This document shows, piece after piece, positions 25,660 through 34,831 of a stretch of 52,862 nt of DNA. A program made the position numbers and the translations under genes. Position 1 is the first letter of the stretch. Every line of letters begins with the position of its first letter. The DNA comes from Massilia sp. Root335 (GTDB taxonomy: Bacteria; Pseudomonadota; Gammaproteobacteria; Burkholderiales; Burkholderiaceae_D): contig NZ_LMCY01000029.1 of assembly GCF_001425685.1 (NCBI RefSeq), forward strand, positions 5,112-57,973, written 5' to 3'. The notes below the pieces were generated by a model. It was not told the origin of the DNA. It ran no database searches and saw only the letters and a program-made list of their open reading frames with translations.

Positions 25660-26622
25660 TCATTGTTTGGCGAGCGGAAGCGCGGGCGCAACGGGCAGGG
25701 CGGCGACGGCTGCCACGGCCACCGCGGCCGGGGCCGTCACGGCCGGGACGACGATGTCGGCAACGGCCGGGGACGGGATCGCGGTCGGGGCGGGGGCGAA
25801 CTGCGACGTGAGGAAACGGGCGATGCGCGCCTGGGTGTCTTCCAGGTACGGGATGTTCAGGTGGTCCGAATCGGGCACGGTCTCGTCCGCGATCAGCTGG
25901 GCCAGCTTGGAAACGAGCTGGTCGGTGTGCGAATGGGGCACGATGTCGTCGCTGGCCGCGCGCAGCACGAAGGTCGGCGCCTTGAGCGTGGGCGCGTACT
26001 TGATCGACTCGAAGCGGTGGCGCAGCATGTATTCGATCGGCATCACGCGGAACTTGCGCTTGGCGAGCGCGAGGATCGAGTCGTACGGCGTGATCAGCAC
26101 GACGGAGTGCACGGGCCGCTCCTTCGCCACCTGCACGGCCACGCCGGAACCGAGGCTGCGGCCGACGACGGCGATGCGGCGCGGATCGACGTGATGGTGC
26201 GCGGCCATCCAGTCGAACAGCATGCAGGCATCGTCGACCATGTGCGCTTCGGCCGGGTCGCCGTGCGAGTCGCCATAGCCGCGGTAATTCACGGCCAGCA
26301 CAGCCATGCCAGGAAAGAGCTTGCCGGCATCGCGCACGACCCAGGACACTTCTTCGGAGCGCCCGCCAAAATAAATGACGGCGGGACGCGAGCCGGGCAT
26401 CGGCGGCGTCATCAGCCAGCCGGACAGCCGCGTGCCGTCCTTGGCGCGCAGCACGACGGGCCGGGTGCGGTGGCCGCTGCTGCGCGGATGCAGCACTTCG
26501 CGCTCGACGGTGGGATTGAACACGAGACGGCGCTGGTTCGCGGCGACCGCGGCCGTGAGGCCCAGCCACAGCATGCTGGCAAAGCCAGCCATACCCGCCG
26601 CCAGTTTTTTATGTGTGCTCAT
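25660..26622 (-). CDS. Membrane-anchored alpha/beta hydrolase
   Basis: This 320-residue protein has one N-terminal hydrophobic segment at about 9-28, probably an uncleaved anchor. An alpha/beta-hydrolase domain follows with AVNYRGYGDSHG, the nucleophile elbow VGRSLGSG (Ser156), an Asp in RAASDDIVPHSHTDQ and a His in DSDHLNIP. The last 45 or so residues are an Ala/Pro/Val-rich tail of low complexity. This form is close to BEM46/ABHD13-like hydrolases of the envelope, whose substrates are largely unknown. It is divergent from the next gene, with the transporter promoter region on the other side. I cannot assign a substrate. Confidence 0.88.
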   Translation of the reverse strand: MSTHKKLAAGMAGFASMLWLGLTAAVAANQRRLVFNPTVEREVLHPRSSGHRTRPVVLRAKDGTRLSGWLMTPPMPGSRPAVIYFGGRSEEVSWVVRDAGKLFPGMAVLAVNYRGYGDSHGDPAEAHMVDDACMLFDWMAAHHHVDPRRIAVVGRSLGSGVAVQVAKERPVHSVVLITPYDSILALAKRKFRVMPIEYMLRHRFESIKYAPTLKAPTFVLRAASDDIVPHSHTDQLVSKLAQLIADETVPDSDHLNIPYLEDTQARIARFLTSQFAPAPTAIPSPAVADIVVPAVTAPAAVAVAAVAALPVAPALPLAKQ

Positions 26623-26799
26623 GTATACAGTCTACCTCTGCCTGCCGGATTATTCTGTGCGCTGCCCATCAAATGCGTCTTCATTATGGTACGGATGCAT
26701 GAAGAGTAGTTTCGCTGCAACAACCTGTTACAGCGCCGGCGTTGCCGCGGCGGGGACGGCTTTGTTAGGCTGTTTACGAACAGAGAACGCGGAGCGCAC

Positions 26800-27675
26800 A
26801 TGAGGTGGAAAACGGTCGTGCCGGCGGTTGCCGTGCTGGGCCTGGTCGTCGTGTTGGTGCTGCCGGTGTGGCGACCGGCGCCGCCGTCAGTACCTGCGCC
26901 GGCGGCCTTGCCTGCGCCGGCGGCGGCGACGACGTCCGCGGCGACGGGTGCGACGGGGCCGGCATGGTTGTCCGGCCTGGGCGAACTGGGCCCGCTACCC
27001 GAGGCGGCCCCGGCCGAACCGCTGGCGCGGCGCATCGAGCGCCTGGCCGCGAGCGGCGATCCGCACGACGCGTTTCAGGCCTGGTGGCTATTGCACTCGT
27101 GCGTCGTGTTCGAGCGGACCAGGCACTTGCCCGCGCGCGAAGGCATGGACCGGGAAGCGCTCGCCGACCCCGCACATGCCTGCGCGACCTTGAACGAACG
27201 AATGAAGATGGCTCGCATCGACCACCTCGAGCGCGCCGCGCGCGCGTTTGTTCCCGGCGCGCTGGCGGAACTGGTCGAAGAGGGCCCGTTCGGCGACCCG
27301 ACCGCCCTCACGACGCGCCCCGACGATCCGCTCGTCAAGGCGTGGAAGGCGCGCGTCAACGGGATGCTGGACGAGCAGGCCGAGCAGGGTTACTGGTCCA
27401 GCCTGTACCAGGTGTTCACCGGTTTCTGGTTCGGGCATCCCGCCATCGCGGCCGACCGGCAGAGCGCGCTGGCCTACGGCATGGCGCTGCGCGACATCAT
27501 GGTCAAGCTGGACGGCGTGCCCGAGCAGCAGGCCATTCCGTTCAACGGTCCCTTCCTCGACGAGGTCGGTGCCGGCCTGACGGCCGCCGAGAAAGCCCGG
27601 GCCCAGGCGCGCGCCGATGCGATCGTCGCCCGTGCCGCGGACCAGCGTGGACGGGGCGGTTCGACGCCGCGCTGA
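26800..27675 (+). CDS. Hypothetical membrane-anchored protein
   Basis: The 291-residue protein is not assigned to a named family. A single hydrophobic N-terminal helix (about 5-22, TVVPAVAVLGLVVVLVLPVW) is followed by an Ala/Pro-rich linker to about residue 55. The soluble alpha-helical domain contains DPHDAFQAWWLLHSC, a second Cys in DPAHACATLNERM, and GYWSSLYQVFTGFWFGHP. The two Cys could form a disulfide if the domain is periplasmic. The layout fits a periplasm-facing anchored protein such as those seen in Massilia. It is transcribed away from the alpha/beta hydrolase and followed by the arabinofuranosidase gene after 159 bp. Confidence 0.75.
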   Translation: MRWKTVVPAVAVLGLVVVLVLPVWRPAPPSVPAPAALPAPAAATTSAATGATGPAWLSGLGELGPLPEAAPAEPLARRIERLAASGDPHDAFQAWWLLHSCVVFERTRHLPAREGMDREALADPAHACATLNERMKMARIDHLERAARAFVPGALAELVEEGPFGDPTALTTRPDDPLVKAWKARVNGMLDEQAEQGYWSSLYQVFTGFWFGHPAIAADRQSALAYGMALRDIMVKLDGVPEQQAIPFNGPFLDEVGAGLTAAEKARAQARADAIVARAADQRGRGGSTPR

Positions 27676-27834
27676 GGCTGGCCCGGCCGGGGCACGAAGG
27701 CATTGCAAATCGAATATCGGTCGAAGAGAAAAAGTAATTGGTCAAGGCAATGTATTTCATTCTACGATGAACGGTTCCGTGATTTGGTTATCGATCACAA
27801 ATCATTCCCGACGGTCATCGAAAAGAACGAATAC

Positions 27835-30800
27835 ATGCGAATCCTGAAATTTGCCGCCGGCCTGGCGATCACGCTGGCGTTCATGTCGAGCGGAGTGCTG
27901 CCCTGGGCATCCGCGCAGGCAGCCCCGAAAGCCGCCACGCGCGCCATCCCGGTCCGGCCCGAAGGACCCTGCGATCTCTACGCGAAGGCCGGTGCGCCTT
28001 GCGTCGCCGCGCACAGCAGCACGCGCGCGCTCTACGCGGCGTACGACGGGCCGCTGTACCAGGTCATGCGCCAGTCGGACGGGAAAACGCTCGACATCGG
28101 CGTCGTGCGACCCGCACGCCTGCCGGTTCCCGATGCCGGCGGTTACGCGAACGCGGCGGCGCAGGATGCGTTTTGCGCCAATACCTATTGCTGGATCACG
28201 GTGCTGTACGACCAGTCGGGCAAGCGCAATCACCTGGTGCAGGCGCCGCGCGGCACCTGGACGGGGCCGGCGCTGGGCGGCATGGACAATCTGCCGCTGG
28301 CGGACCTGGCGCCGGTCACGGTCATGGGGCACAAGGTCTATGGCGTGTATATCGCGCCGGGCATGGGCCTGCGCCTGAACGACACGAAGGGCGTGCCCGT
28401 CGATGATCAGGCGGGCGGGCAATATGCCGTCATCAACGGCTATCACTACAATCAGGATTGCTGCTTCGACTACGGCAACGGCGAGATCGACAGCATCGAC
28501 GACGACAACGGCACGATGGAGGCGATCTATTTCGGCAACGCGACCGGGTGGTATCGTGGCAGCGGACCCGGGCCCTGGGTGATGGCCGACCAGGAAAACA
28601 ATCTTGTCGGTTGCGTCAACGATGACAAATCGAAGCTGTGCGGCGGCGTGCCCACTCTCGGCGCGCGCTTCATCACCGCCGTCACGAAAGGCAAGCCCGG
28701 ACATTGGGCGACGCTGGGCGGCGATGCCCGGCGGGGGCAGCTTGCCGTCATGTACGAAGGCCGCCGGATCGATGCGTCGTACGATCCCATGCGCAAGCAG
28801 GGCGCCGTCATTCTCGGCAATGGCGGCGACAACAGCGCCGCGTCGCAAGGCACGTTCTACGAAGGTGCGATGACGGCACCGCGCACGTATCCTTCCAACG
28901 ACACGGACCAGCTGGTCGCGCACAACGTGGCGGCTGCCCGCTACGACGTAGCGGCCGTCAGTGTCGGGACCCAATCCGTTGCCGACGCGCCGTCCGGCCT
29001 GCACACCTTCGCGCCGCTGGAATCCCGCGACATGACGGTCACGTTCACGAATACGACGGGCCACCCCGTCCAGGGCGCCACGCTGTCGATGGCGGTGCCG
29101 ACGGGCTGGCGCGCCGTGGTGGCCGGCACGGCGGCGCCGGCGAAAACCTTCGCCGACGCGATCGCACCTGGTGACAGCGTGCATGCGGCCTTCACGGTCA
29201 GGTCCGGCGCCGCCCCGTTCAACGGTGACCTGAACGGCATGGCAACCTGGACGGAACCCGCGAGCCACGCACGACGCACCGCTTCGGCCGTCGCGAAAGT
29301 CCGCAACGTGGCGCCCGTGAAGATCAACGAATTCCGCCTGAGCGACGGTGCGAGCAACAACCCGACCAATGCCTTCATCGAGTTGTACAACGCCGGTGCG
29401 CAAGCGGTCGATATCTCGAACTGGACCTTCGCCCAGCACGCGGCGCGCGAGGCGCTGTTCTCGGCGGTGAAGATTCCTGCCGCTACCACGCTGGCGCCGC
29501 ATGGCTTCTATGTACTGGGCCTGTCCGATTCGGGCCTCGTGCTGCCCGCCACGCCTGGCGACACGACCATCCACGTGCGAAATGTCGACGGCATCATGCC
29601 GGGCGACACCATCGTCGTCGGCAGCGGTCGGGACCGCGAAACCCGCAAGGTCGTCCGGGTCGGCACGCCGGCCGGCGAGGCGACGCCGCTGTGGCAGCCG
29701 CTTCCCGATGGCCCCATCATCACCATTCCGGCCGGATCGACGAGCGTGCCGGTGACGACCACCGAAGGGTTCGCCGTCGGCGATACGCTTGCCCTCGGCT
29801 ACGGAACCACGTATCCCGTCGTCGGGCGCGCGACCGAACACTATGAGAAAGTGACCATTACCGGCGTCGGCACGGCGGGCAACCAGGCGTGGCTCGGTCT
29901 CGACGCGGCGGCGGGTTCGACCACGATCCAGGTGACGTCGACCAATGGCATCGCGGTCGGCGACAAGATCCGGCTCGACATCGACAGTGTCGACCACGGC
30001 GTCGATATCGTCACCGTCAAGAACGTGGGCACCGCCGCCCGGCGCACCAGCCTGGCCCGCGATGCCGCTGCCGGCACCACGACGATCGTCGTGCATGGCG
30101 CGTTTGGTTTCCCGGTGAGAAAGAACATCGATTACACCCCTGGAAAAGCCGTGATCGGCGCGCCCGGCAATCTCGAAACCGTCGACATCGTCAGCGTCGT
30201 GGGCCAGCCGGGTGCCGACCTCACGCTGACGATTTCGCCGGCACTCGGCAAGCGCCACGTGGCCAACGAACCCTTCGTGGAGCCGGGCACGGGCCTCGAA
30301 CTGGCGGCGCCGTTGAAGCACGGCCATGCCGCCAACCTGCCGTTCAGCGTGCGCGGTACCGGCATCAGCTTCAGTCCCGCCACCCGCCATGCGCACTCGA
30401 GCAACGAACCCGTGCGCCCGGCCGGCAGCGGGATCGTGCTGGACCGCGCCCTGACCCGTGCCCACGACACGGATGCCGTCGTGCGGGTGGACACCGTGAC
30501 CAGCGCGGGATTCCAGGGCAAGCCGGACCAGTGGTTCGGCGGCCCGGAATTGTCCCGGGAAGCGGGCAGCATGGTGCTGCGCGATGCGGCGGGACATGTG
30601 GTCGACAGCCTGAACTACGGCGGCATCGTCGATCCGTGGGCATCCGCTGGCTTTCGCGGGGCCGCCGGCAAGGACGCCACCTGCTACGCGGGCGCGCCTG
30701 GCATCCCCGGCGCGCGTGCCGAGCGGCGCGACCTGCCGGGCATCCCGTCCAGCGGCCACGTCGGCCAGATCGATGCGACCCAGGGCAGCACGAGGCGTTA

Positions 30801-31338
30801 TCCGGACGGCCAGGACAGCGATAACGATTGCACGGATTTCGTGACGTCCGACTCGGTCAGGACAGGCGCGGCGGTTGCGGGATCGACGACCGTCAAGGCC
30901 GTCACGGTCACGCACGTTTCGCCGGGCCAGACCGTCGTCCTGGATGCGGGCGCCAATGCCGAGACCCTGACGGTCGCAACGGTCGGTTCGCCCGGGATCA
31001 CCCATGCGTCGGCGCCCGCGGACAAGGGCGCCACCGTCGTCCGCGTCGACGACCCGCGCCAGTTCGCGGTCGGCCAGGCGGTGGTCATCGGCAGCGGCGC
31101 CGATGAAGAAAAGGGTACCGTCGCAGCGGTGGATACCGCGTGGCGGGCAGGCAAGCTGACGCTCGCGGCGCCGCTGGCGCTCGCCCATGATGCCGGAGCC
31201 AGCGTGGCGGGCACGGGCATTGCCTTCACCGGCCCGCTCGCCAAATCCCATCCGGCGGGCACGGTGATGACGCCGGCGGGTGAACTTGCGACGCCAGGCG
31301 CGGCCAACAGCGGTGTCGGCCGCGGGCCCGGGAAGTGA
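27835..31338 (+). CDS. Secreted GH54 alpha-L-arabinofuranosidase-like protein with lamin-tail domain
   Basis: The 1167-residue secreted protein has a signal ending near ASAQA (about 29). Residues 44-372 are a GH54 (AbfB-type) catalytic domain: GPCDLYAKAGAPCVAAHSST, CITVLYDQSG-like block, NQDCCFDYGNGE with the vicinal Cys209-Cys210 pair, TMEAIYFGN with nucleophile-position Glu229, and GNGGDNSAASQGTFYEG with acid/base-position Asp332. Then come a NEW3-like beta domain (about 385-490) and a lamin-tail domain that starts at about 495 (VKINEFRLSDG). The lamin-tail domain seems to resume only near residue 902 (SMVLRDAAGHVVDSLNYGG), after many beta repeats. No AbfB arabinose-binding module is seen. 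The start at 27835 was chosen for the signal peptide; an in-frame ATG at 27703 would bury it. Confidence 0.9.
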   Translation: MRILKFAAGLAITLAFMSSGVLPWASAQAAPKAATRAIPVRPEGPCDLYAKAGAPCVAAHSSTRALYAAYDGPLYQVMRQSDGKTLDIGVVRPARLPVPDAGGYANAAAQDAFCANTYCWITVLYDQSGKRNHLVQAPRGTWTGPALGGMDNLPLADLAPVTVMGHKVYGVYIAPGMGLRLNDTKGVPVDDQAGGQYAVINGYHYNQDCCFDYGNGEIDSIDDDNGTMEAIYFGNATGWYRGSGPGPWVMADQENNLVGCVNDDKSKLCGGVPTLGARFITAVTKGKPGHWATLGGDARRGQLAVMYEGRRIDASYDPMRKQGAVILGNGGDNSAASQGTFYEGAMTAPRTYPSNDTDQLVAHNVAAARYDVAAVSVGTQSVADAPSGLHTFAPLESRDMTVTFTNTTGHPVQGATLSMAVPTGWRAVVAGTAAPAKTFADAIAPGDSVHAAFTVRSGAAPFNGDLNGMATWTEPASHARRTASAVAKVRNVAPVKINEFRLSDGASNNPTNAFIELYNAGAQAVDISNWTFAQHAAREALFSAVKIPAATTLAPHGFYVLGLSDSGLVLPATPGDTTIHVRNVDGIMPGDTIVVGSGRDRETRKVVRVGTPAGEATPLWQPLPDGPIITIPAGSTSVPVTTTEGFAVGDTLALGYGTTYPVVGRATEHYEKVTITGVGTAGNQAWLGLDAAAGSTTIQVTSTNGIAVGDKIRLDIDSVDHGVDIVTVKNVGTAARRTSLARDAAAGTTTIVVHGAFGFPVRKNIDYTPGKAVIGAPGNLETVDIVSVVGQPGADLTLTISPALGKRHVANEPFVEPGTGLELAAPLKHGHAANLPFSVRGTGISFSPATRHAHSSNEPVRPAGSGIVLDRALTRAHDTDAVVRVDTVTSAGFQGKPDQWFGGPELSREAGSMVLRDAAGHVVDSLNYGGIVDPWASAGFRGAAGKDATCYAGAPGIPGARAERRDLPGIPSSGHVGQIDATQGSTRRYPDGQDSDNDCTDFVTSDSVRTGAAVAGSTTVKAVTVTHVSPGQTVVLDAGANAETLTVATVGSPGITHASAPADKGATVVRVDDPRQFAVGQAVVIGSGADEEKGTVAAVDTAWRAGKLTLAAPLALAHDAGASVAGTGIAFTGPLAKSHPAGTVMTPAGELATPGAANSGVGRGPGK

Positions 31339-31439
31339 TCGTCGTGCTGGCGTGAGGGACGGTCTCGTTGCTCGCGGATGACGAGGTCGCGCCGGACCGA
31401 TTAAGATGTTCAGTATCGTCATTTTGATGGAGACATGCC

Positions 31440-31742
31440 GTGCACTTCCTGCTGATCTATGACCTGGCGCCCGACTACCTGGAGCGCCGCGGCGAATTCC
31501 GCGACGAGCACCTCAAGCTGGCCTGGGCGGCCCAGGAGCGTGGCGAGATCGTCATTGCCGGCGCGCTCGCCGATCCGGCCGACCGGGCCGTGCTGCTGTT
31601 CAGCGGCGAATCGTCGGACGCCGCCGAGCGCTTTGCCCGTGCCGATCCTTACGTCGTCCACGGCCTCGTGCAGCAATGGCACGTGCGGCCGTGGGTCACC
31701 GTCGTCGGCAAGGATGCGAGCAATCCCGTTCGCCCGGACTGA
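31440..31742 (+). CDS. YciI family protein
   Basis: This small cytoplasmic protein of 100 residues has a dimeric ferredoxin-like YciI fold: HFLLIYDLAPDYLERRGEFR, an RDEHLKLAWAAQERGEIVIAGALADP block, FSGESSDAAERFARADPYV and a final beta strand with W-x-V-x-PW. YciI-like proteins are often called dehydrogenase- or muconolactone-isomerase-like, but their activity is mostly unproved. The start is GTG at 31440 with GGAGA about 8 bases upstream. It converges with the NHL protein gene, the two stop codons being one base apart. Confidence 0.9.
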   Translation: MHFLLIYDLAPDYLERRGEFRDEHLKLAWAAQERGEIVIAGALADPADRAVLLFSGESSDAAERFARADPYVVHGLVQQWHVRPWVTVVGKDASNPVRPD

Positions 31743-31743
31743 A

Positions 31744-32904
31744 TCACTTCGCCGGCGACAGTTTCACGACGAGGTTGTGTGTCGTGAGCGCGATCGAGCG
31801 GTCGGGGGCCAGCGTCACGCCGATCGGCCGGTCCAGGCCGCCGGGCAGGGCGCCGAGGACGATGCCGGCGTGGCCGGGCACGCCGGCCACGGTGCTCGTC
31901 ACGTTGTCCAGGTTGATGCGGCGGATGGTCGAGTTGCCGGTGTCGGCGATGTATAAATCGTTGCCGTCGACCGTGATGCCGCTCGGCGCGCACAGGCGCG
32001 AGACGCCCGGGCTGCCGTCGACGGCGTCGCACCGCCCCGCCTGGCCCGCCAGCGTGGATACGATGCCCTTGTCGTTCACCATGCGGATCGTCGAGTTGCC
32101 CGTGTCGACGACGTAGACATTGCCCCAGTTGTCGACGCCCACGTCCTGCGGGTCGCAGAACTGCGCCTGCCCGCCGCTGCCGTCGCGGCTGCCGCACACG
32201 CCCGGCGTGCCGGCCACGGTCGTCACGTTGCCCGCGGCATCGATGCGGCGCAGCATGTGGTTGCCGGTATCGGCCACCCACAGGTTGCCCTGGCGGTCGA
32301 GCGCGATGCCCCGCGGCTTGCAGAAGCGCGCCGTGGCGCCGCGGCCATCCGCGCTGCCGCACGTGCCGTTGCCGGCGATGGTGGTCGTCGTGCCGTCCGG
32401 CGCCACGCGGCGGATGACGGAGTTGCCGCTGTCCGTCACGTACAGGTTGCCGTCGGCATCCGCGACGAGCCGGCTCGGGTCGCTGAAGCGGGCCGCCGCG
32501 CCGGCGCCGTCCGCATAGCCGACGGCGCCCCGCGTGCCCGCCAGCGTCGTCACGACGCCCTGGGGCGAGATCTTGCGCACGGTGGCGCTGGGGCTTTCGG
32601 CCACGTACAGGTTGCCGGCCGCGTCCGCCGCAATGCCCTGCGGCGCGTTGAAGCGCGCGGCGCCGCCGGTGCCGTCCTGCGAGCCCGCACATTGGCCGCA
32701 GATGTCGCCCGCGATCGGGAACAGGCCGGTCGCGCCCTGCGGCCGGTCGGGCCAGCTGGGCCAGTCGGGGTGGTCGGGCCACGGGTGGTCATCCTCGTGA
32801 TACCAGCTGATCCCGATCCCGACGTCGCCGCCGCATCCGCCCACGCCCAGCAGCAGGCAGGCGGTCAGCAGGAACAGGCGTACTGTGCGTTCGATGGCTG
32901 TCAT
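31744..32904 (-). CDS. NHL-repeat beta-propeller lipoprotein
   Basis: The 386-residue protein has a lipoprotein signal (lipobox GVGGC, Cys24) when started at 32904; the longer frame from 32991 adds 29 Arg-rich residues and is unlikely. After a W/P/D-rich linker (about 40-56) there are six NHL-type blades: GIAADAAGNLYVAES, LVADADGNLYVTDSGNSVI, GIALDRQGNLWVADTGNHML, DVGVDNWGNVYVVDTGNSTI, GITVDGNDLYIADTGNSTI and a degenerate last one (IGVTLAPDRSIAL). Between them are repeated TVAG/TLAG-G-x-C segments. Six blades would close one propeller. Such proteins usually mediate binding on the cell surface. Partner and function are not visible from context. Confidence 0.88.
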   Translation of the reverse strand: MTAIERTVRLFLLTACLLLGVGGCGGDVGIGISWYHEDDHPWPDHPDWPSWPDRPQGATGLFPIAGDICGQCAGSQDGTGGAARFNAPQGIAADAAGNLYVAESPSATVRKISPQGVVTTLAGTRGAVGYADGAGAAARFSDPSRLVADADGNLYVTDSGNSVIRRVAPDGTTTTIAGNGTCGSADGRGATARFCKPRGIALDRQGNLWVADTGNHMLRRIDAAGNVTTVAGTPGVCGSRDGSGGQAQFCDPQDVGVDNWGNVYVVDTGNSTIRMVNDKGIVSTLAGQAGRCDAVDGSPGVSRLCAPSGITVDGNDLYIADTGNSTIRRINLDNVTSTVAGVPGHAGIVLGALPGGLDRPIGVTLAPDRSIALTTHNLVVKLSPAK

Positions 32905-33166
32905 GGCAAAACCCCGGATGGAAACGGCATCGAGCTTACCGCGCACCGTCCGGCGTGCCATGCGTGTGCGCAAAACGCGCCGGCCGCTCATGTGCAGGTC
33001 GGGTTCTCGTCGCGTTGATGCGACGGCGTGTCCGCATGCGGCGCACGCGAACGGCGCAGATCACATAGCGCCAACCGATCCGTGAACAGCCGAACGAACG
33101 AAACGCTCGGCGGGACCGCTTCGGCCCGGCCGGTCCCGATCCGAAGCAGGCGGTCGATGATGGCAA

Positions 33167-33197
33167 CATCCCCCACGCGAATCGCGCGTGGGGGATG
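33167..33197 (-). terminator. Hairpin downstream of dsbA
   Basis: The perfect 13-bp stem CATCCCCCACGCG / CGCGTGGGGGATG with a five-base loop lies just 7 bp past the dsbA stop codon on the minus strand. It has only TTG after it rather than a clear T run, so its termination strength is uncertain. The rest of 32905-33166 shows no gene. Confidence 0.6.
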
Positions 33198-33203
33198 GAT
33201 GCG

Positions 33204-33884
33204 TCATTTCGACTGCTGTACCTTTGCCACCAGCGCCCCCACGACCTGGAGGGTTTCCTGGAACAACTGCTGCTGATCCCGCGTGTGCGTTGCCTCAGCC
33301 ACTTGTCCTGGCGAGATCACGTACTTGCCGTCGACCACGACGGTCGGCGTGGAATCGATTTTATAGTTGTTGCTGACGATGCCGGGCAGGCGGTTGAGCA
33401 TCGTCCTTACGCCGAATGAGTTCCAGGTGTCCATGAACCTGCCCTTGTCGATGCCCGGCAGGCCGTAGGCCACGCCGAGGAGCTCCTGCTCGGTCAACGT
33501 CTCCGACCGCTTGCGTCGCACGATGTCGCCCACCGCGTCCAATACCCTGGCCTGGTACGCTTCGCTCTTCCCCATCGCCTGCAGCGTCAGGAACAGATGC
33601 GTTTCGGGATCGTTGGCGCCCTGGTACGGTAAATGGATGCGCTTGAAGATGATGTTGTCGCCCTCCTTCTTGACCCATTGCTCCAGGACCGGTTCCAGCG
33701 CGTGGCAGTACGGGCAGTGGTACATGAAGAACTCGATGACTTCGACCTTTTTGCCGGCCGTCTGGCTCGGCTGCGGCACTGGCAGCACCGTGTACTCGGC
33801 ACCTTGCTTGGGGTCGCTCGGTGACGCAAACGCAGTCGTAACGACCAGGCTGGCGGCGACAATGGCAAAACGCAGGAAGCGCAT
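33204..33884 (-). CDS. dsbA: Thiol:disulfide interchange protein DsbA
   Basis: This 226-residue periplasmic thiol oxidase has a Sec signal (cleaved near AFA/SPSD, residue 20). The thioredoxin-fold active site is YHCPYCHALEP (Cys57-Pro-Tyr-Cys60); the dipeptide is Pro-Tyr instead of the Pro-His of E. coli DsbA, a change common in betaproteobacterial homologues and expected to alter redox potential. The cis-proline loop reads DSTPTVVV. It introduces disulfides into exported proteins; the vicinal Cys pair and other Cys of the GH54 protein nearby are possible clients. AAGGATC precedes the ATG. It appears monocistronic. Confidence 0.95.
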   Translation of the reverse strand: MRFLRFAIVAASLVVTTAFASPSDPKQGAEYTVLPVPQPSQTAGKKVEVIEFFMYHCPYCHALEPVLEQWVKKEGDNIIFKRIHLPYQGANDPETHLFLTLQAMGKSEAYQARVLDAVGDIVRRKRSETLTEQELLGVAYGLPGIDKGRFMDTWNSFGVRTMLNRLPGIVSNNYKIDSTPTVVVDGKYVISPGQVAEATHTRDQQQLFQETLQVVGALVAKVQQSK

Positions 33885-33993
33885 AAAGATCCTTGTTGAA
33901 ATGATTGGGTGAAAGAACGCCAGCGGAGTATACCAACGGGCGCGGTGCCTGGCTCGGACAAACGCGACGGCCCGCCGGTGACCGCGCCGGCGC

Positions 33994-34402
33994 TCAGGCC
34001 CACTGGCCGGCGGCCTGGCGCATGCTGCCGTTCAGCCGGTTCCACACGTTGATCGCCGAGATCCGCACGACGAGATCGGCACGACGAGGTCCGCGAGCGC
34101 ACGTTCGTCGTAGTGGCGGGCCGCTTCATCCCAGACTGCGTCGGGCACGGGATCGGCGCGGTCGGCCATGCGCGTCACGCATTCGGCCAGGGCCAGCGCC
34201 GCGCGCTCGGCGTCGCTGAAGTAAGGCGTGTCGCGCCATGCGGCCACGGCGAACAGGCGCTCGTCGGTCTCGCCGGCGCGCTTCATCATGCGCGGGTGCA
34301 TGTCGCAGCAGACGCCGCAGCCGTTGATCTGGCTGGCCCGCAGGTGGGCCAGGTCGCGCGTCCTGGCCGGGAGGCTGCTGTCGTTGACGGCATTGCCCAG
34401 CG
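33994..34402 (-). pseudogene. AhpD/carboxymuconolactone decarboxylase-like gene remnant
   Basis: Read on the minus strand from about 34402, the frame gives LGNAVNDSSLPARTRDLAHL, then RASQINGCGVCCDMHPRM with the CxxC-type AhpD active site and following His, then WRDTPYFSDAERAALALAE, all typical of the AhpD/CMD family. The 5' end (start and about 30 codons) is missing where it meets the sigma-factor remnant. Near the 3' end a 14-bp imperfect tandem duplication (34065-34092) shifts the frame. Ignoring one copy restores the expected ISAINVWNRLNGSMRQAAG ending and a TGA at 33994-33996. So the gene is broken twice. It is a relic of the divergent partner of the ECF41 sigma gene next to it. Confidence 0.8.
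34065..34092. repeat. 14-bp imperfect tandem duplication causing a frameshift
   Basis: GCACGACGAGATCG is followed directly by GCACGACGAGGTCC, 12 of 14 bases identical. The unit length is not a multiple of three, and removal of one unit restores the AhpD-family C-terminal frame. Confidence 0.75.
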
Positions 34403-34790
34403 CTGCGGAGCGACGTCGCCAACCTGCCCGGCTGTCTGACCACGGTCGTCGCGCGCATCTGCCTGGACATGCTGCGCGCCCGGACCGCCCGTGCCGAAGA
34501 TCCGATCGATTCCGACTTCGACCTGGCGTCCGACGCCGCCCCGGAACACGACATCATGCTGGCCGATGCCGTCCGCGTGGCGATGCTCGTGGTCCTCGAT
34601 CGCCTGTCGCCATCCGAACGACTGGCTTTCGTGCTGCACGACCTGTTCGACCTGCCGTTCGAGGACATCGCGCCGATCCTGGACAAGTCGCCCGACGCAG
34701 CCCGTCAACTGGCCAGCCGTGCGCGTCGGCGCGTGCGCGGTGCGGAAGCCGACCGGGCGACCGCCGACCGCCAGCGGATCATCGAGGCCG
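34403..34790 (+). pseudogene. ECF41-type sigma factor remnant
   Basis: The open frame without a proper start codes for LRSDVANLPGCLTTVVARIC, then LDMLRARTARAEDPIDSD, an acidic linker, and region 4 (DRLSPSERLAFVLHDLFDLP, FEDIAPILDKSPDAARQLAS, RARRRVRG). These are hallmarks of ECF41 (SigJ-like) sigma factors. Sigma region 2 is missing upstream, and the C-terminal SnoaL-like regulatory domain is lost after about IIEA, where unrelated sequence with a MITE-like repeat begins. ECF41 genes are known to be linked to carboxymuconolactone decarboxylase genes, and the relic at 33994-34402 is just that partner. A deletion has removed both 5' ends and the shared promoter region. Confidence 0.8.
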
Positions 34791-34831
34791 AAGGATCGGC
34801 ATTTATGTTTTTACACAGCCTGGGCCGAACC

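Noticed and set aside
27802..31422. Minus-strand frame of about 1200 codons antisense to the GH54 gene
   Set aside because: Arg/His/Ala-rich translation without domains; the GH54 catalytic domain on the + strand is certain.
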